Source: SSC3 sp963769585 (lineage in GTDB: Bacteria > Actinomycetota > Actinomycetes > Propionibacteriales > Nocardioidaceae). From it: a DNA stretch of 64,000 bases. The notes under the pieces were generated by a model. It saw only the letters and a program-made list of their open reading frames with translations. It was not told where the DNA came from and did not search any database. Every line of letters starts with the position of its first letter. Within the stretch, counting starts at the first letter, position 1. Shown piece by piece: positions 24,090-32,814 of this stretch. The stretch is from the NCBI GenBank assembly GCA_963769585.1, contig CAVYMJ010000006.1, forward strand, positions 310,001-374,000. The letters run 5' to 3'. The translations under genes were made by a program, and so were the position numbers.

Positions 24090-25483
24090 GGGTGCGTCAT
24101 CCCGTCGACATCGAGGGCCTCGTCGAGCTGCTGCTCGGTCAGGCTGCCGTCCTCGACGAAGCCGCAGGCGATCACCGCCTCGCGGATGGTCAGGTCCCGC
24201 GCCAGCGCGGTCTTGGCCACCTTCGCTGCGTTCTCGTAGCCGAGGTACTTGTTCAAGGGGGTGACCACCGAGGGGGACGACTCGGCCAGGAGGCGGAGCC
24301 GTTCGACGTTGGCGGTGATGCCGTCCACGCACCGGTCGGCGAGCAGCCGGGACGACGAGGCGAGGAGCCGCAGCGACTCCAGAAGGTTGCGTGCGATCAC
24401 CGGGAGCATCACGTTCAGCTCGAAGTTCCCACTGGCGCCCGCTGTGGCGATGGTCGCGTCGTTGCCGATCACCTGGGCGCAGACCATCAGGGTCGCCTCG
24501 GGAATGACCGGGTTCACCTTGCCGGGCATGATGCTCGACCCCGGCTGCAGGTCGGGGAGGTTGATCTCCCCCAGACCGGTGCGGGGTCCAGAAGCCATCC
24601 AGCGCAGGTCGTTGCAGATCTTGGTGAGCGAGACCGCGATGACGCGCAGCTGGCCGGAGAGCTCCACCAGCCCGTCGCGAGCCCCCTGCGCCTCGAAGTG
24701 GTTGCGTGCCTCGGTGAAGGGGAGCCCGGTCATCTCGGCGAGCTCGGAGATCACCAGCGCCGAGAAGCCAGGCGGGGTGTTGATCCCGGTGCCGACCGCC
24801 GTGCCGCCCAGGGGGAGCTCGGCCACGCGGGGGAGCGTCGACTCCAGGCGCTCCACGCCCCGACGTACGGCGGCCGCGTACCCACCGAACTCCTGGCCGA
24901 GCATCACCGGGGTCGCGTCCATCAGGTGCGTGCGCCCGGCCTTGACCGTCCCGGCGAACTCGCCGGCCTTGCGCTCCAGCGCCTCGGCAAGGTGGTCGAG
25001 CGCCGGGACCAGCTGGCTGGCGACCGACCGCGTCGCTGCGACGTGGATCGAGGTCGGAAAGACGTCGTTCGAGGACTGGCTCGCATTGACGTGGTCGTTG
25101 GGATGCACCTCGACCCCGCGCCGGGCAGCCAGGGAGGCGAGCACCTCGTTCATGTTCATGTTGCTCGACGTACCGGAGCCGGTCTGGAACACGTCCACCG
25201 GGAACGCGTCGAGGTGCTCCCCGTCGATGATCTCGGCCGCGGATTCCTGGATCGCGGTCGCGGCATCGTCGTCCAGGACTCCCAGCTGGTGGTTGACGCG
25301 AGCAGCGGCAGCCTTGACCATCGCCAACCCACGCAGCTGGTCGTGCTCGAGACCCCGGCCGCTGATCGGGAAGTTCTCGACCGCGCGCTGGGTCTGAGCC
25401 CGCCACAGGGCGTCTCGGGGCACCTGGACCTCGCCCATCGAGTCATGCTCGGTGCGGTACTGCTGGTCGTCGGCAGAGCTCAC
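24086..25483 (-). CDS. fumC: Class II fumarate hydratase
   Basis: A 465-residue iron-independent fumarase of the fumarase/aspartase superfamily, interconverting fumarate and malate in the TCA cycle. The superfamily signature is GSSIMPGKVNPVIPEA; TGSGTSSNMNMNEV, GRTHLMDATPVMLGQE and LPLGGTAVGTG are also present. The GTG at 25483 has TAGGTT 6 bases upstream. A class I fumarase lies 1.4 kb away on the same strand, so the organism has both types. Confidence 0.94.
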   Translation of the reverse strand: MSSADDQQYRTEHDSMGEVQVPRDALWRAQTQRAVENFPISGRGLEHDQLRGLAMVKAAAARVNHQLGVLDDDAATAIQESAAEIIDGEHLDAFPVDVFQTGSGTSSNMNMNEVLASLAARRGVEVHPNDHVNASQSSNDVFPTSIHVAATRSVASQLVPALDHLAEALERKAGEFAGTVKAGRTHLMDATPVMLGQEFGGYAAAVRRGVERLESTLPRVAELPLGGTAVGTGINTPPGFSALVISELAEMTGLPFTEARNHFEAQGARDGLVELSGQLRVIAVSLTKICNDLRWMASGPRTGLGEINLPDLQPGSSIMPGKVNPVIPEATLMVCAQVIGNDATIATAGASGNFELNVMLPVIARNLLESLRLLASSSRLLADRCVDGITANVERLRLLAESSPSVVTPLNKYLGYENAAKVAKTALARDLTIREAVIACGFVEDGSLTEQQLDEALDVDGMTHP

Positions 25484-25489
25484 GAGTCG

Positions 25490-25495
25490 AACCTA
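25490..25495 (-). promoter_or_regulatory. -10 box of leaderless fumC promoter, made from the upstream stop codon
   Basis: TAGGTT on the minus strand lies 6 bases before GTG 25483. Its first three bases are the TAG stop codon of the upstream SGNH hydrolase gene (25493-25495). Confidence 0.55.
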
Positions 25496-26233
25496 CCCTC
25501 GCAGGTGGTCGGCGATGAGTCCCGCCACAGCGCGCATGCCCAGCTCGTTGGGGTGGAACGGCAGCGGCCGCCCCGGGACGGGAAGGCCCGGGCCGTTGGC
25601 CCATGCGGTCGACGACCACGGGTGATGGTCGCGGCTGGCTCGGGAGGCGCGAACGACCTCACACCCTTCCGACTCGGCTACTTCCGCGGTGATGGCAGCG
25701 AGCCCCTCGCCGAGGTATCGGCCGAGCTCAGTGTGATCGTGCGAAAGCCCGTCGGCTGTTCCGTTGGGAGGCAGCAACGACACGTAGTCGACGAAGACCA
25801 CCCGTGCCTGTGGCGACCGGGCACGAACGGTGCGAGCCAGCTTGGCCAGCCTGCCGGGAAGAGCGTCGAGCTCCCTGGCCCGGGTATCGATATCGAAGAG
25901 CTTGCGGAACGGGCCCTGCACGAGGCGGGGCAGGCCAGCGGCCACGAGCGCCGGTACGTAGCCGATGTCGTTGCCACCGACGGTGACCGTGACGAGTCCC
26001 TCGCTCCCGTCGAGCGCGTCGACCTGAGGACGAACGCCGTGCTGGCGTTCGGAGAGCAGATGCGCGGTGGTCGCTCCGGAGTAGGTCACGTCGAGCAGGT
26101 CGAACCCGGTTTGGCCGGCGAGCAGGTGCGGGTAGTTACGCGCCGACCGGCCCGCCCTGAAGTTGCTGTCCAGAGCGCGCGGCCCGATGCCTGGTCCCGC
26201 CGCCATCGAGCTTCCCAGCGCGACGTACCTCAT
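25493..26233 (-). CDS. SGNH/GDSL-type hydrolase
   Basis: A 246-residue SGNH hydrolase. Block I is VALGSSMAAG with the nucleophilic serine, block III is TVGGNDIGY with the oxyanion asparagine, and block V is PFHPNELGM with the catalytic histidine. Such enzymes act as esterases or lipases on many substrates. There is no signal peptide, so it is cytosolic. ATG 26233 follows a TAGCCT box. Confidence 0.87.
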   Translation of the reverse strand: MRYVALGSSMAAGPGIGPRALDSNFRAGRSARNYPHLLAGQTGFDLLDVTYSGATTAHLLSERQHGVRPQVDALDGSEGLVTVTVGGNDIGYVPALVAAGLPRLVQGPFRKLFDIDTRARELDALPGRLAKLARTVRARSPQARVVFVDYVSLLPPNGTADGLSHDHTELGRYLGEGLAAITAEVAESEGCEVVRASRASRDHHPWSSTAWANGPGLPVPGRPLPFHPNELGMRAVAGLIADHLRG

Positions 26234-26241
26234 GTGTGGTC

Positions 26242-26247
26242 AGGCTA
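26242..26247 (-). promoter_or_regulatory. -10 box of SGNH hydrolase promoter, made from the upstream stop codon
   Basis: TAGCCT on the minus strand lies 8 bases before ATG 26233. Its TAG is the stop codon of the spermidine-synthase-like gene. Confidence 0.5.
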
Positions 26248-26922
26248 CTCGCCCGAGTCTGCGACTGGCCTGCGAGACAAGTAGAGCCAGTACCGCTCGT
26301 CCCGGGTCTGCAGGCGAACCGGGTGTGGGATCGCCTCGCAGTTGCCGAAGACCGCCGCCATCGTCTGCTGGAGCGTCGTGGACTCGGCAGCGGACCAGAT
26401 GACCAAGGCGCCGCCCGACCGGACGGCCAGCCACACCGCCTTCAGGAAGCCGGCCTCGTAGACGGCCTGGTTCGCGTCGTACACGAGGTAGTCGGGTCCG
26501 TTGTCGACGTCGAGCAGGACCAGGTCGAAGCTCGCGGGTGGCAGTTCGGCGACGGCGAGGCGGATGTCCGCATGCGTGACGGTGAGCCGTTCGTCAGCCA
26601 AGTACGACGGCCCGTGCGGGATCGTGCCGTCCCGCATCCACCCGATCAGCGACTCCTCGATCTCGACGACGAGAAGCCGCTCGACCCGGGGGTCGGCGAG
26701 CACCTCGTGGGCGGTGAACCCCAGTCCGAGACCCCCGACGAGCACCTGGCGGGGCTGGTCGACCAGCGCGAGCGCGGCCCGGGCCAGCTCGGTCTCGGAC
26801 CCGGTCTCGGCGGTGTCCATCACGAAGACACCGTTGACCCGCAGCTCCAGCACCGCGCCGCAGCGGCGCAGGACGACCTCTCCGCGATCGGTGACCGCGC
26901 GGGCCACCTCGTCGTACGGCAT
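26245..26922 (-). CDS. Spermidine-synthase-like protein
   Basis: A 225-residue Rossmann-fold protein like aminopropyltransferases. The nucleotide-binding motif is VLVGGLGLGFTAHEVLAD (near residue 60), followed by LLVVEIEESLIGWMRDG and FDLVLLDVDNGPDYLV. It lacks the N-terminal beta-domain of true spermidine synthases, so it may be a related methyltransferase-fold protein with another substrate. It begins 9 bases after the fumarase stop and is probably co-transcribed. Confidence 0.75.
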   Translation of the reverse strand: MPYDEVARAVTDRGEVVLRRCGAVLELRVNGVFVMDTAETGSETELARAALALVDQPRQVLVGGLGLGFTAHEVLADPRVERLLVVEIEESLIGWMRDGTIPHGPSYLADERLTVTHADIRLAVAELPPASFDLVLLDVDNGPDYLVYDANQAVYEAGFLKAVWLAVRSGGALVIWSAAESTTLQQTMAAVFGNCEAIPHPVRLQTRDERYWLYLSRRPVADSGE

Positions 26923-26931
26923 GCGGCCGGG

Positions 26932-28617
26932 TCAGCCCTTCTCGGCGGAGCGCACCCGGATCCCCGACAGCGGCACCGTGACCGCGCCGGACGGATCCTG
27001 GAAGAAGTCGTTGCCCTTGTCGTCGACCACGATGAAGGCCGGGAAGTCCTCCACCTCGATCTTCCAGACCGCCTCCATCCCGAGCTCCTCGTACTCCAGC
27101 ACCGAGACCGACTTGATGCAGTCCTGCGCGAGTCGAGCCGCCGGTCCGCCGATCGAGCCGAGATAGAAGCCGCCGTACGCGTCGCAGGCCTTGGTCACCT
27201 GGAGAGACCGGTTGCCCTTGGCGAGCATGACCAGGGAGCCGCCCGCGGCCTGGAACTGGTCCACGTAGGAGTCCATCCGGCCCGCCGTGGTCGGGCCGAA
27301 GGAGCCGGACGCATAGCCTGCCGGGGTCTTGGCCGGACCCGCGTAGTACACGGCGTGGTCGCGCAGGTACTGCGGCATCTCCTCTCCGGCGTCGAGGCGT
27401 TCCTTGATCTTCGCGTGCGCGATGTCGCGGGCGACGACCAGTGGACCGGTCAGCGACAGGCGAGTCTTGACGGGGTAGCGCGACAGCTCGGTGCGGATCT
27501 CTGCCATCGGCTGGTTGAGGTCGATCTTCACGACATCCCCGCCGAGGATCTCGTCGGTGTTCTCCGGCAGGTAGTGGGCCGGGTCCCGCTCGAGCTGTTC
27601 GAGGAAGACTCCCTCGGCGGTGATCTTGGCCAGGGCCTGGCGGTCAGCAGAGCACGAGACCGCGATCGCAACCGGACAGGAGGCGCCGTGCCGCGGGAGC
27701 CGGACGACGCGCACGTCGTGGCAGAAGTACTTGCCACCGAACTGCGCACCGATCCCGAACGACTGGGTCAGCTTGAAGACTTCCTCCTCCAGCTCCACGT
27801 CGCGGAAGCCGTGCGCGGCCAGGCTTCCGGACGTCGGCAGGCTGTCGAGGTAGTGCGCGGAGGCATACTTCGCGGTCTTGAGCGCGAACTCGGCACTGGT
27901 GCCACCGATGACCACGGCCAGGTGGTACGGCGGGCACGCGGCCGTGCCGAGGCTGCGGATCTTCTCGTCCAGGAACTCCAGCATCCGCTTGGGGTTCAGT
28001 ACCGCCTTGGTCTCTTGGTAGAGGAACGACTTGTTCGCCGAACCGCCGCCCTTGGCCATGAACAGGAACTTGTACGCCGGGTCCCCCTGCTGGGGCGTCG
28101 AGTACAGCTCGATCTGGGCGGGCAGGTTGGTGCCGGTGTTCTTCTCCTCCCACATGGTGACCGGGGCGAGCTGGGAGTAGCGCAGGTTGAGCTTGGTGTA
28201 GGCGTCGTACACCCCTCGACTGATCCACTCGGCATCGTCCGCGCCGGTGACCACGCCCTCGGACTTCTTGCCCATCACGATCGCCGTGCCGGTGTCCTGG
28301 CACATCGGTAGGACCCCACCGGCAGAGATGTTGACGTTCTTGAGGAGGTCCAGCGCGACGAACCGGTCGTTCCCCGAGGACTCGGGGTCGTCGATGATCT
28401 TGCGCAGCTGCGCCAGGTGCGCCGGCCGCAGGTAGTGGCTGATGTCGTGCATCGCCTCGGACGTGAGCAGCCGGATGGCCTCGGGCGCGACCTGGAGGAA
28501 GCTGCGTCCCCCCGCTTCGAAACTCGACACGCCCTCGGTCGTGAGCAGCCTGTACGGAGTCTCATCGACCCCCAGCGGGAGCAGATCGGAGTACTTGAAG
28601 TCGGGCTCGGCGGTCAC
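26932..28617 (-). CDS. Class I fumarate hydratase (iron-sulfur)
   Basis: A 561-residue class I fumarase that carries a labile [4Fe-4S] cluster. The N-terminal alpha domain has NVNISAGGVLPMCQDTGTAIV (cluster cysteine) and later cysteines in GTAACPPYHLAVVIGG and SCPVAIAVSCSADRQ. The C-terminal beta domain begins near SLTGPLVVARDIAHAKIKERL and contains SFGPTTAGRMDSYVDQF. GTG 28617 has GAGGGAG upstream. It heads a minus-strand run with the spermidine-synthase-like, SGNH and fumC genes. Confidence 0.93.
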   Translation of the reverse strand: MTAEPDFKYSDLLPLGVDETPYRLLTTEGVSSFEAGGRSFLQVAPEAIRLLTSEAMHDISHYLRPAHLAQLRKIIDDPESSGNDRFVALDLLKNVNISAGGVLPMCQDTGTAIVMGKKSEGVVTGADDAEWISRGVYDAYTKLNLRYSQLAPVTMWEEKNTGTNLPAQIELYSTPQQGDPAYKFLFMAKGGGSANKSFLYQETKAVLNPKRMLEFLDEKIRSLGTAACPPYHLAVVIGGTSAEFALKTAKYASAHYLDSLPTSGSLAAHGFRDVELEEEVFKLTQSFGIGAQFGGKYFCHDVRVVRLPRHGASCPVAIAVSCSADRQALAKITAEGVFLEQLERDPAHYLPENTDEILGGDVVKIDLNQPMAEIRTELSRYPVKTRLSLTGPLVVARDIAHAKIKERLDAGEEMPQYLRDHAVYYAGPAKTPAGYASGSFGPTTAGRMDSYVDQFQAAGGSLVMLAKGNRSLQVTKACDAYGGFYLGSIGGPAARLAQDCIKSVSVLEYEELGMEAVWKIEVEDFPAFIVVDDKGNDFFQDPSGAVTVPLSGIRVRSAEKG

Positions 28618-28682
28618 TCTCGGGGCTCCCTCTGTCGGCGGAGGCAGGGGAAATCCTGCGCCTAGAGCCTAGGCCAGTGTTC

Positions 28683-28688
28683 TAGGCT
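28683..28688 (+). promoter_or_regulatory. -10 box of leaderless DUF1707 promoter
   Basis: TAGGCT lies 6 bases before ATG 28695. A similar TAGGCT on the minus strand (28667-28672) could serve the divergent class I fumarase gene, which does have a ribosome-binding site. Confidence 0.5.
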
Positions 28689-28694
28689 GAGCGC

Positions 28695-29312
28695 ATGCAG
28701 GACGGATCCCTTGAGCCGGCACGGTTGCGCGTCTCTGACGCCGAGCGCCACCAGGTCGCCGAGGTGCTTCGCCAGGCCGCCGGCGAGGGCCGGATCGATC
28801 TCGAGGAGCTGGACGAGCGCCTGGAGGCGACCTTCTCGGCCAAGACCTACGCCGATCTGGTGCCGATCACCGAGGACCTGCCCGACGTCGGGTCCCGGCC
28901 GCTGCCCGTCCAGCGACCTGTCGGCCATGTCGTCGCCGGCCCGGCGTACCAGAGTTCGGTCGCGGTGCTGTCCGAGACCAGGCGGAGCGGGCCGTGGCAG
29001 GTCGGGAGCAGCCACTCATCGTTCGCGTTGATGGGCTCCGTCGTACTCGACCTGCGGCAGGCAGTCTTCGTCAGCCGTGAGGTAACCCTCAACGCCGTTG
29101 CCCTGCTGGGGTCGGTCGAGGTGGTGGTCAACCCTCAGACGGTGGTGGTCTGCGACGGGCTGGGCATCCTGGGGGACTTCAGCGAGTCACGGTCACGCAC
29201 TGTGCCCACCCCCGCTCCTGATTCGCCGGTGGTGCGGGTGAAAGGGCTGGCTCTGATGGGATCGGTGAACATCCGGCGCAAGCCGCTTCCCGGCGACCGC
29301 GCTCGCCGCTGA
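28695..29312 (+). CDS. DUF1707 protein with LiaF-like C-terminal domain
   Basis: A 205-residue protein. The N-terminal DUF1707 module reads LRVSDAERHQVAEVLRQAAGEGRIDLEELDERLEATFSAKTYADL. The C-terminal half resembles the LiaF cell-wall-stress domain (SFALMGSVVLDLRQAVF, ALLGSVEVVVNP, LALMGSVNIRRK). No membrane helix is visible. Proteins of this make-up are thought to sense envelope stress, but this is not shown here. Confidence 0.82.
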   Translation: MQDGSLEPARLRVSDAERHQVAEVLRQAAGEGRIDLEELDERLEATFSAKTYADLVPITEDLPDVGSRPLPVQRPVGHVVAGPAYQSSVAVLSETRRSGPWQVGSSHSSFALMGSVVLDLRQAVFVSREVTLNAVALLGSVEVVVNPQTVVVCDGLGILGDFSESRSRTVPTPAPDSPVVRVKGLALMGSVNIRRKPLPGDRARR

Positions 29313-29365
29313 GGGTTGCTATTGCACTCTGCTCCGCGTGGCGGTAGACACAAGGTGAGCACCGA

Positions 29366-29379
29366 GTGACACGCGTCAC
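29366..29379. promoter_or_regulatory. Inverted repeat upstream of the sugar ABC operon
   Basis: GTGAC-ACGC-GTCAC lies 71 bases before the ATG of the binding protein. It is a candidate operator; no regulator gene is linked to the operon, so the binding protein is unknown. Confidence 0.35.
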
Positions 29380-29450
29380 GGTACGGGTCCTGGATTGGCT
29401 GCACCTGTTCGGGCCGTCGCATCGGTGACGGACTGAGCGAGGGAGCAAGC

Positions 29451-30806
29451 ATGAGGATTCCCGTGTCGTCAAGGCGGTTCGCCATTGCCGCAGTCAGCGC
29501 CTTGCTGGTCCTGGGGACCGCCGGGTGCCTGCAAGACCCGAATGCGAGCCAGGGCGCTGGCGGCCCGGGCGGCGGCGGCGTCGCCAACAACAGCCAGAAG
29601 GACGGCGACAACAAGGTCACCATCCTTGGGGCCTTCGGTGGCCCCGAGCAGGAGGCCTTCCTGAAGTCGATCGCCGACTTCGAGAAGGAGTCGGGAATCA
29701 CCATCGAGTACGTCCCCGACCAGGACTTCACCACGACGATCAAGACCAAGGTCAACGCGGGCGACGCACCCGACATCGGGCTGTTCCCGCAGCCCGGCGG
29801 GCTGCTCGAGCTCGCCGTCGACGGCCACATCCAGCCGATCGACACGTACGTGAACTATGACTCTCTCGACCGCAGCCTGATCCCCGGTCTGTTGCAGTCG
29901 GCCCGTCTCAACGGCCGGGTGTACGGCGCCCCGATGCGCCTGGCGGTGAAGAGCATCGTCTGGTTCCCGAAGGTTGCCTACGAGAAGCTGGGCTACTCCG
30001 CGCAGCCGAAGACGCTGCAGGAGCTCACCTCCATCGCCGACAAGATCAAGGCGAGCGGGACCGCGCCGTGGTGCATCGCCTGGGGTTCGGACCAGGCCAC
30101 CGGCTGGGTGGGCACGGACTGGATCGAGGAGTACATGCTCCGCTTGTGGGGCCCGGACGTGTACGACGACTGGGTCGCCCACCGCATCCCGTTCAACGAC
30201 CCGAAGGTGGTCAAGGCGTTCGACGAGTTCGGCAAGCTGATCCAGGGCAAGGGGAACGCCTTCGGTGGCGTCCGCTCGGTGATCAGCACCGGCTTCGGCG
30301 ACGCGATGTCCCCCGCCTTCCGAACCCCGCCGCGGTGCTACTTCCACCGCCAGGGGAACTTCGCGGCATCGTTCTACCCGAAGAACATCACCTCCGACCT
30401 GGACAACAAGATCGGGGTGATGGTCTTCCCGCCCATCGACGGCGGGTACGGCGGCCAGCCCATCCTGGGCGGCGCGGACCTCGCGGCGCTGTTCAACGGT
30501 GACGACGAGGACGCCATCTCCGTGATGCGGTTCCTGACCTCGGACAAGTTCGGAGCCCAGTGGGCAGCCGCGGGTGGTTGGCTCTCGCCGCACACGACGT
30601 TCGATGCGGCGAACTACCCCGACGAGACCACCCGACGCATCGCCGCCATTGCGAGCTCGGGCGACGTCTTCCGCTTCGACGGCTCGGACGTGATGCCCAA
30701 GGAGGTCGGCTCCGGAACCTTCTGGACCGGCATGGTGCAGTGGCTCCAAGGGGACAAGACCTCGCAGCAGGTCACGACCGACATAGAGAACTCGTGGCCC
30801 AAATGA
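29451..30806 (+). CDS. Sugar ABC transporter substrate-binding lipoprotein (alpha-galactoside/alpha-glucoside type)
   Basis: A 451-residue extracellular binding protein of the CUT1 family. A signal peptide (SSRRFAIAAVSALLVLGTAGC) ends at lipobox cysteine 26, then a glycine/asparagine-rich linker leads into the two-lobed domain (VTILGAFGGPEQEAFLKSIADFEKESGI). GGPEQEA and DAPDIGLFPQPG resemble AglE-type alpha-glucoside binders. It is the first gene of a locus with permeases, alpha-galactosidase and galactokinase, so raffinose- or melibiose-like sugars are likely ligands. ATG 29451 has GAGGGAG upstream; the stop overlaps the next ATG. Confidence 0.88.
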   Translation: MRIPVSSRRFAIAAVSALLVLGTAGCLQDPNASQGAGGPGGGGVANNSQKDGDNKVTILGAFGGPEQEAFLKSIADFEKESGITIEYVPDQDFTTTIKTKVNAGDAPDIGLFPQPGGLLELAVDGHIQPIDTYVNYDSLDRSLIPGLLQSARLNGRVYGAPMRLAVKSIVWFPKVAYEKLGYSAQPKTLQELTSIADKIKASGTAPWCIAWGSDQATGWVGTDWIEEYMLRLWGPDVYDDWVAHRIPFNDPKVVKAFDEFGKLIQGKGNAFGGVRSVISTGFGDAMSPAFRTPPRCYFHRQGNFAASFYPKNITSDLDNKIGVMVFPPIDGGYGGQPILGGADLAALFNGDDEDAISVMRFLTSDKFGAQWAAAGGWLSPHTTFDAANYPDETTRRIAAIASSGDVFRFDGSDVMPKEVGSGTFWTGMVQWLQGDKTSQQVTTDIENSWPK

Positions 30807-31954
30807 GTGACACGCTGACTACCGAGGCACAGCCTGGAGGCCAGCCGGCACCGCCGAAGGGGGAGGGGTTCGGTGCTGACCGGACCAAGCTCCTGGTCGG
30901 CCTCGCCGGCATGGTCCTGGTCGGCTGGGGCCTGGCCAACCTGTTCCTGGCCTTCGGGTACTACCCCGACAAGTTCGGCTCGAAGCTCGTCATCGCCGTA
31001 CTCGCTCTTGCGGGCGGTGTAGGCGGGGCAGCGGTGCTGTTCTTCTTCCTCAACCTCTTCGTCGAGGGGCTCCCCGAGAAGGTGTCGCTCAAGGCGATGC
31101 CCTATGCGTACCTGCTTCCCGGGGTCGCTCTGATCGGCCTGATGCTGATCTACCCGACGATCCAGACGATCAACTACTCGTTCGCCAACGCCGACAGCAC
31201 CGGGTACGTCGGCCTGGAGAACTATCGAGAGATCTTCGGGAGCAACGAGTTCTGGCAGTCGATCTTCAACAACGTGCTCTGGCTCGTCCTGGTGCCGGCT
31301 GCCGTGGTCGCCATCGGGGTCGTCGTCGCGGTCCTGGCCGACAAGCTGTCGGTGACCGGGGAGAAGATCTCCAAGAGCCTGATCTTCTTGCCGATGGCGA
31401 TCTCCTTCGTGGGCGCCTCCGCGATCTGGGGTCTGGTGTACGCGTTCGACCCGCCCGGTGAGAAGCAGAGCGGACTGCTCAACGCGGTCTGGTCGATCAT
31501 CGGCAACCCGCAGTCCTGGCTGCAGATCGACTCCTCGCGGCTGAACTCCCTGCTGATGATGGTCATCCTGGTCTGGCTGCAGGTCGGCTTCGCGATGATC
31601 CTGTTGTCGTCGGCGATCAAGGGCGTGCCCGAGGAGACGCTCGAGGCGGCTCGGATCGACGGAGCGTCGGAGCTGCAGATCTTCTGGCGCGTGGTGATCC
31701 CCCAGATCAGGGGAACCATCATCACGGTCTTCATCACCGTCGTGATCCTGGTCCTGAAGGTCTTCGACATCGTGTACGTACTGACCAACGGCCGGAACAA
31801 GTCCAACGTCATCGCGAACCTCTTCTTCAACGAGCTGTTCGCCAACGACCAGGCAGGCCGGGCGGCAGCGATCGTCGTGGTCCTCCTGCTCGCGGTGACC
31901 CCGGTGCTCTGGTACCAGGTCAGGCACTTCCGTCGTGAGGAGCTGGCGCGATGA
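30803..31954 (+). CDS. Sugar ABC transporter permease (MalF/AglF type)
   Basis: A 383-residue inner-membrane permease. Two extra N-terminal helices (about residues 30-85) precede six core helices; the EAA loop, which contacts the ATPase, reads EETLEAARIDGASELQIFWRVVIPQI. The start overlaps the binding-protein stop and the stop overlaps the next permease start. Confidence 0.9.
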   Translation: MSDTLTTEAQPGGQPAPPKGEGFGADRTKLLVGLAGMVLVGWGLANLFLAFGYYPDKFGSKLVIAVLALAGGVGGAAVLFFFLNLFVEGLPEKVSLKAMPYAYLLPGVALIGLMLIYPTIQTINYSFANADSTGYVGLENYREIFGSNEFWQSIFNNVLWLVLVPAAVVAIGVVVAVLADKLSVTGEKISKSLIFLPMAISFVGASAIWGLVYAFDPPGEKQSGLLNAVWSIIGNPQSWLQIDSSRLNSLLMMVILVWLQVGFAMILLSSAIKGVPEETLEAARIDGASELQIFWRVVIPQIRGTIITVFITVVILVLKVFDIVYVLTNGRNKSNVIANLFFNELFANDQAGRAAAIVVVLLLAVTPVLWYQVRHFRREELAR

Positions 31955-32814
31955 GAGGCGTGATGAAAGACGGTCGCCGACGGAGCGAGGGCTCCATCGT
32001 CACGATGGTCCTGCTCTGTCTGCTGTGGACGGTCCCCACCCTGGGACTACTGGTCACCTCGTTCCGCCCGCGTGACCAGGTCTCCGAGTCCGGCTGGTGG
32101 GAAGCCCTGTTCGACCCCTTCGGGGCAGGCTGGACCTTCGACAACTACCAGAACGTCTTCACCGGGTCGAGCAACGTGGACAGCGCCTTCCTCAACGGGA
32201 TCGTCGTGGCGGTCCCGGCGACGATCATCCCGATCATGTTCGCGGCCTTCGCGGCGTACGCCTTCACGTTCATGCACTTCCCTGGCAAGGACGTCATCTT
32301 CGTCGCCATCGTCGCGGTGCTGGTGGTCCCGATCCAGGTGGCCTTCGCACCGATGCTCGACCTGCTCGGGCCCAACGGCCTGGGCATCCAGGGCGAGTAC
32401 ATCGCGGTCTGGCTGCTGCACACCGGCTTCGGCATGCCGTTGGCGATCTACACCCTGCGCAACTACATGACCACGCTGCCCACGACGGTCATAGAGTCAG
32501 CCAAGATCGACGGGGCGACGCACTACCAGACGTTCTGGCGTCTGATCGTGCCGATGTCGGTCCCGGCCCTGGCGGCCTTCGCGATCCTGCAGTTCCTGTG
32601 GGTCTGGAACGACCTGCTCATCGCGAAGCTCTTCCTCAGCGACTCCAACACCACGGTGATCGTGAAGGTCCAGCAGCTGCTCGGCTCCCAAGGCCAGGGC
32701 CAGGAGGTCGTCACCGCGGCCGCGTTCATCTCGATGGTCGTCCCCATGGTCGTCTTCTTCGCGCTGCAGAGGTTCTTCGTCCGTGGCCTGACGGCCGGAG
32801 CGGTCAAGGGGTGA
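31951..32814 (+). CDS. Sugar ABC transporter permease (MalG/AglG type)
   Basis: A 287-residue permease with six membrane helices, the second half of the CUT1 channel. The EAA loop is ESAKIDGATHYQTFWRLIVPMSVPALAAF near residue 180. The ATG overlaps the upstream stop and the stop overlaps the alpha-galactosidase GTG. Confidence 0.9.
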   Translation: MRGVMKDGRRRSEGSIVTMVLLCLLWTVPTLGLLVTSFRPRDQVSESGWWEALFDPFGAGWTFDNYQNVFTGSSNVDSAFLNGIVVAVPATIIPIMFAAFAAYAFTFMHFPGKDVIFVAIVAVLVVPIQVAFAPMLDLLGPNGLGIQGEYIAVWLLHTGFGMPLAIYTLRNYMTTLPTTVIESAKIDGATHYQTFWRLIVPMSVPALAAFAILQFLWVWNDLLIAKLFLSDSNTTVIVKVQQLLGSQGQGQEVVTAAAFISMVVPMVVFFALQRFFVRGLTAGAVKG

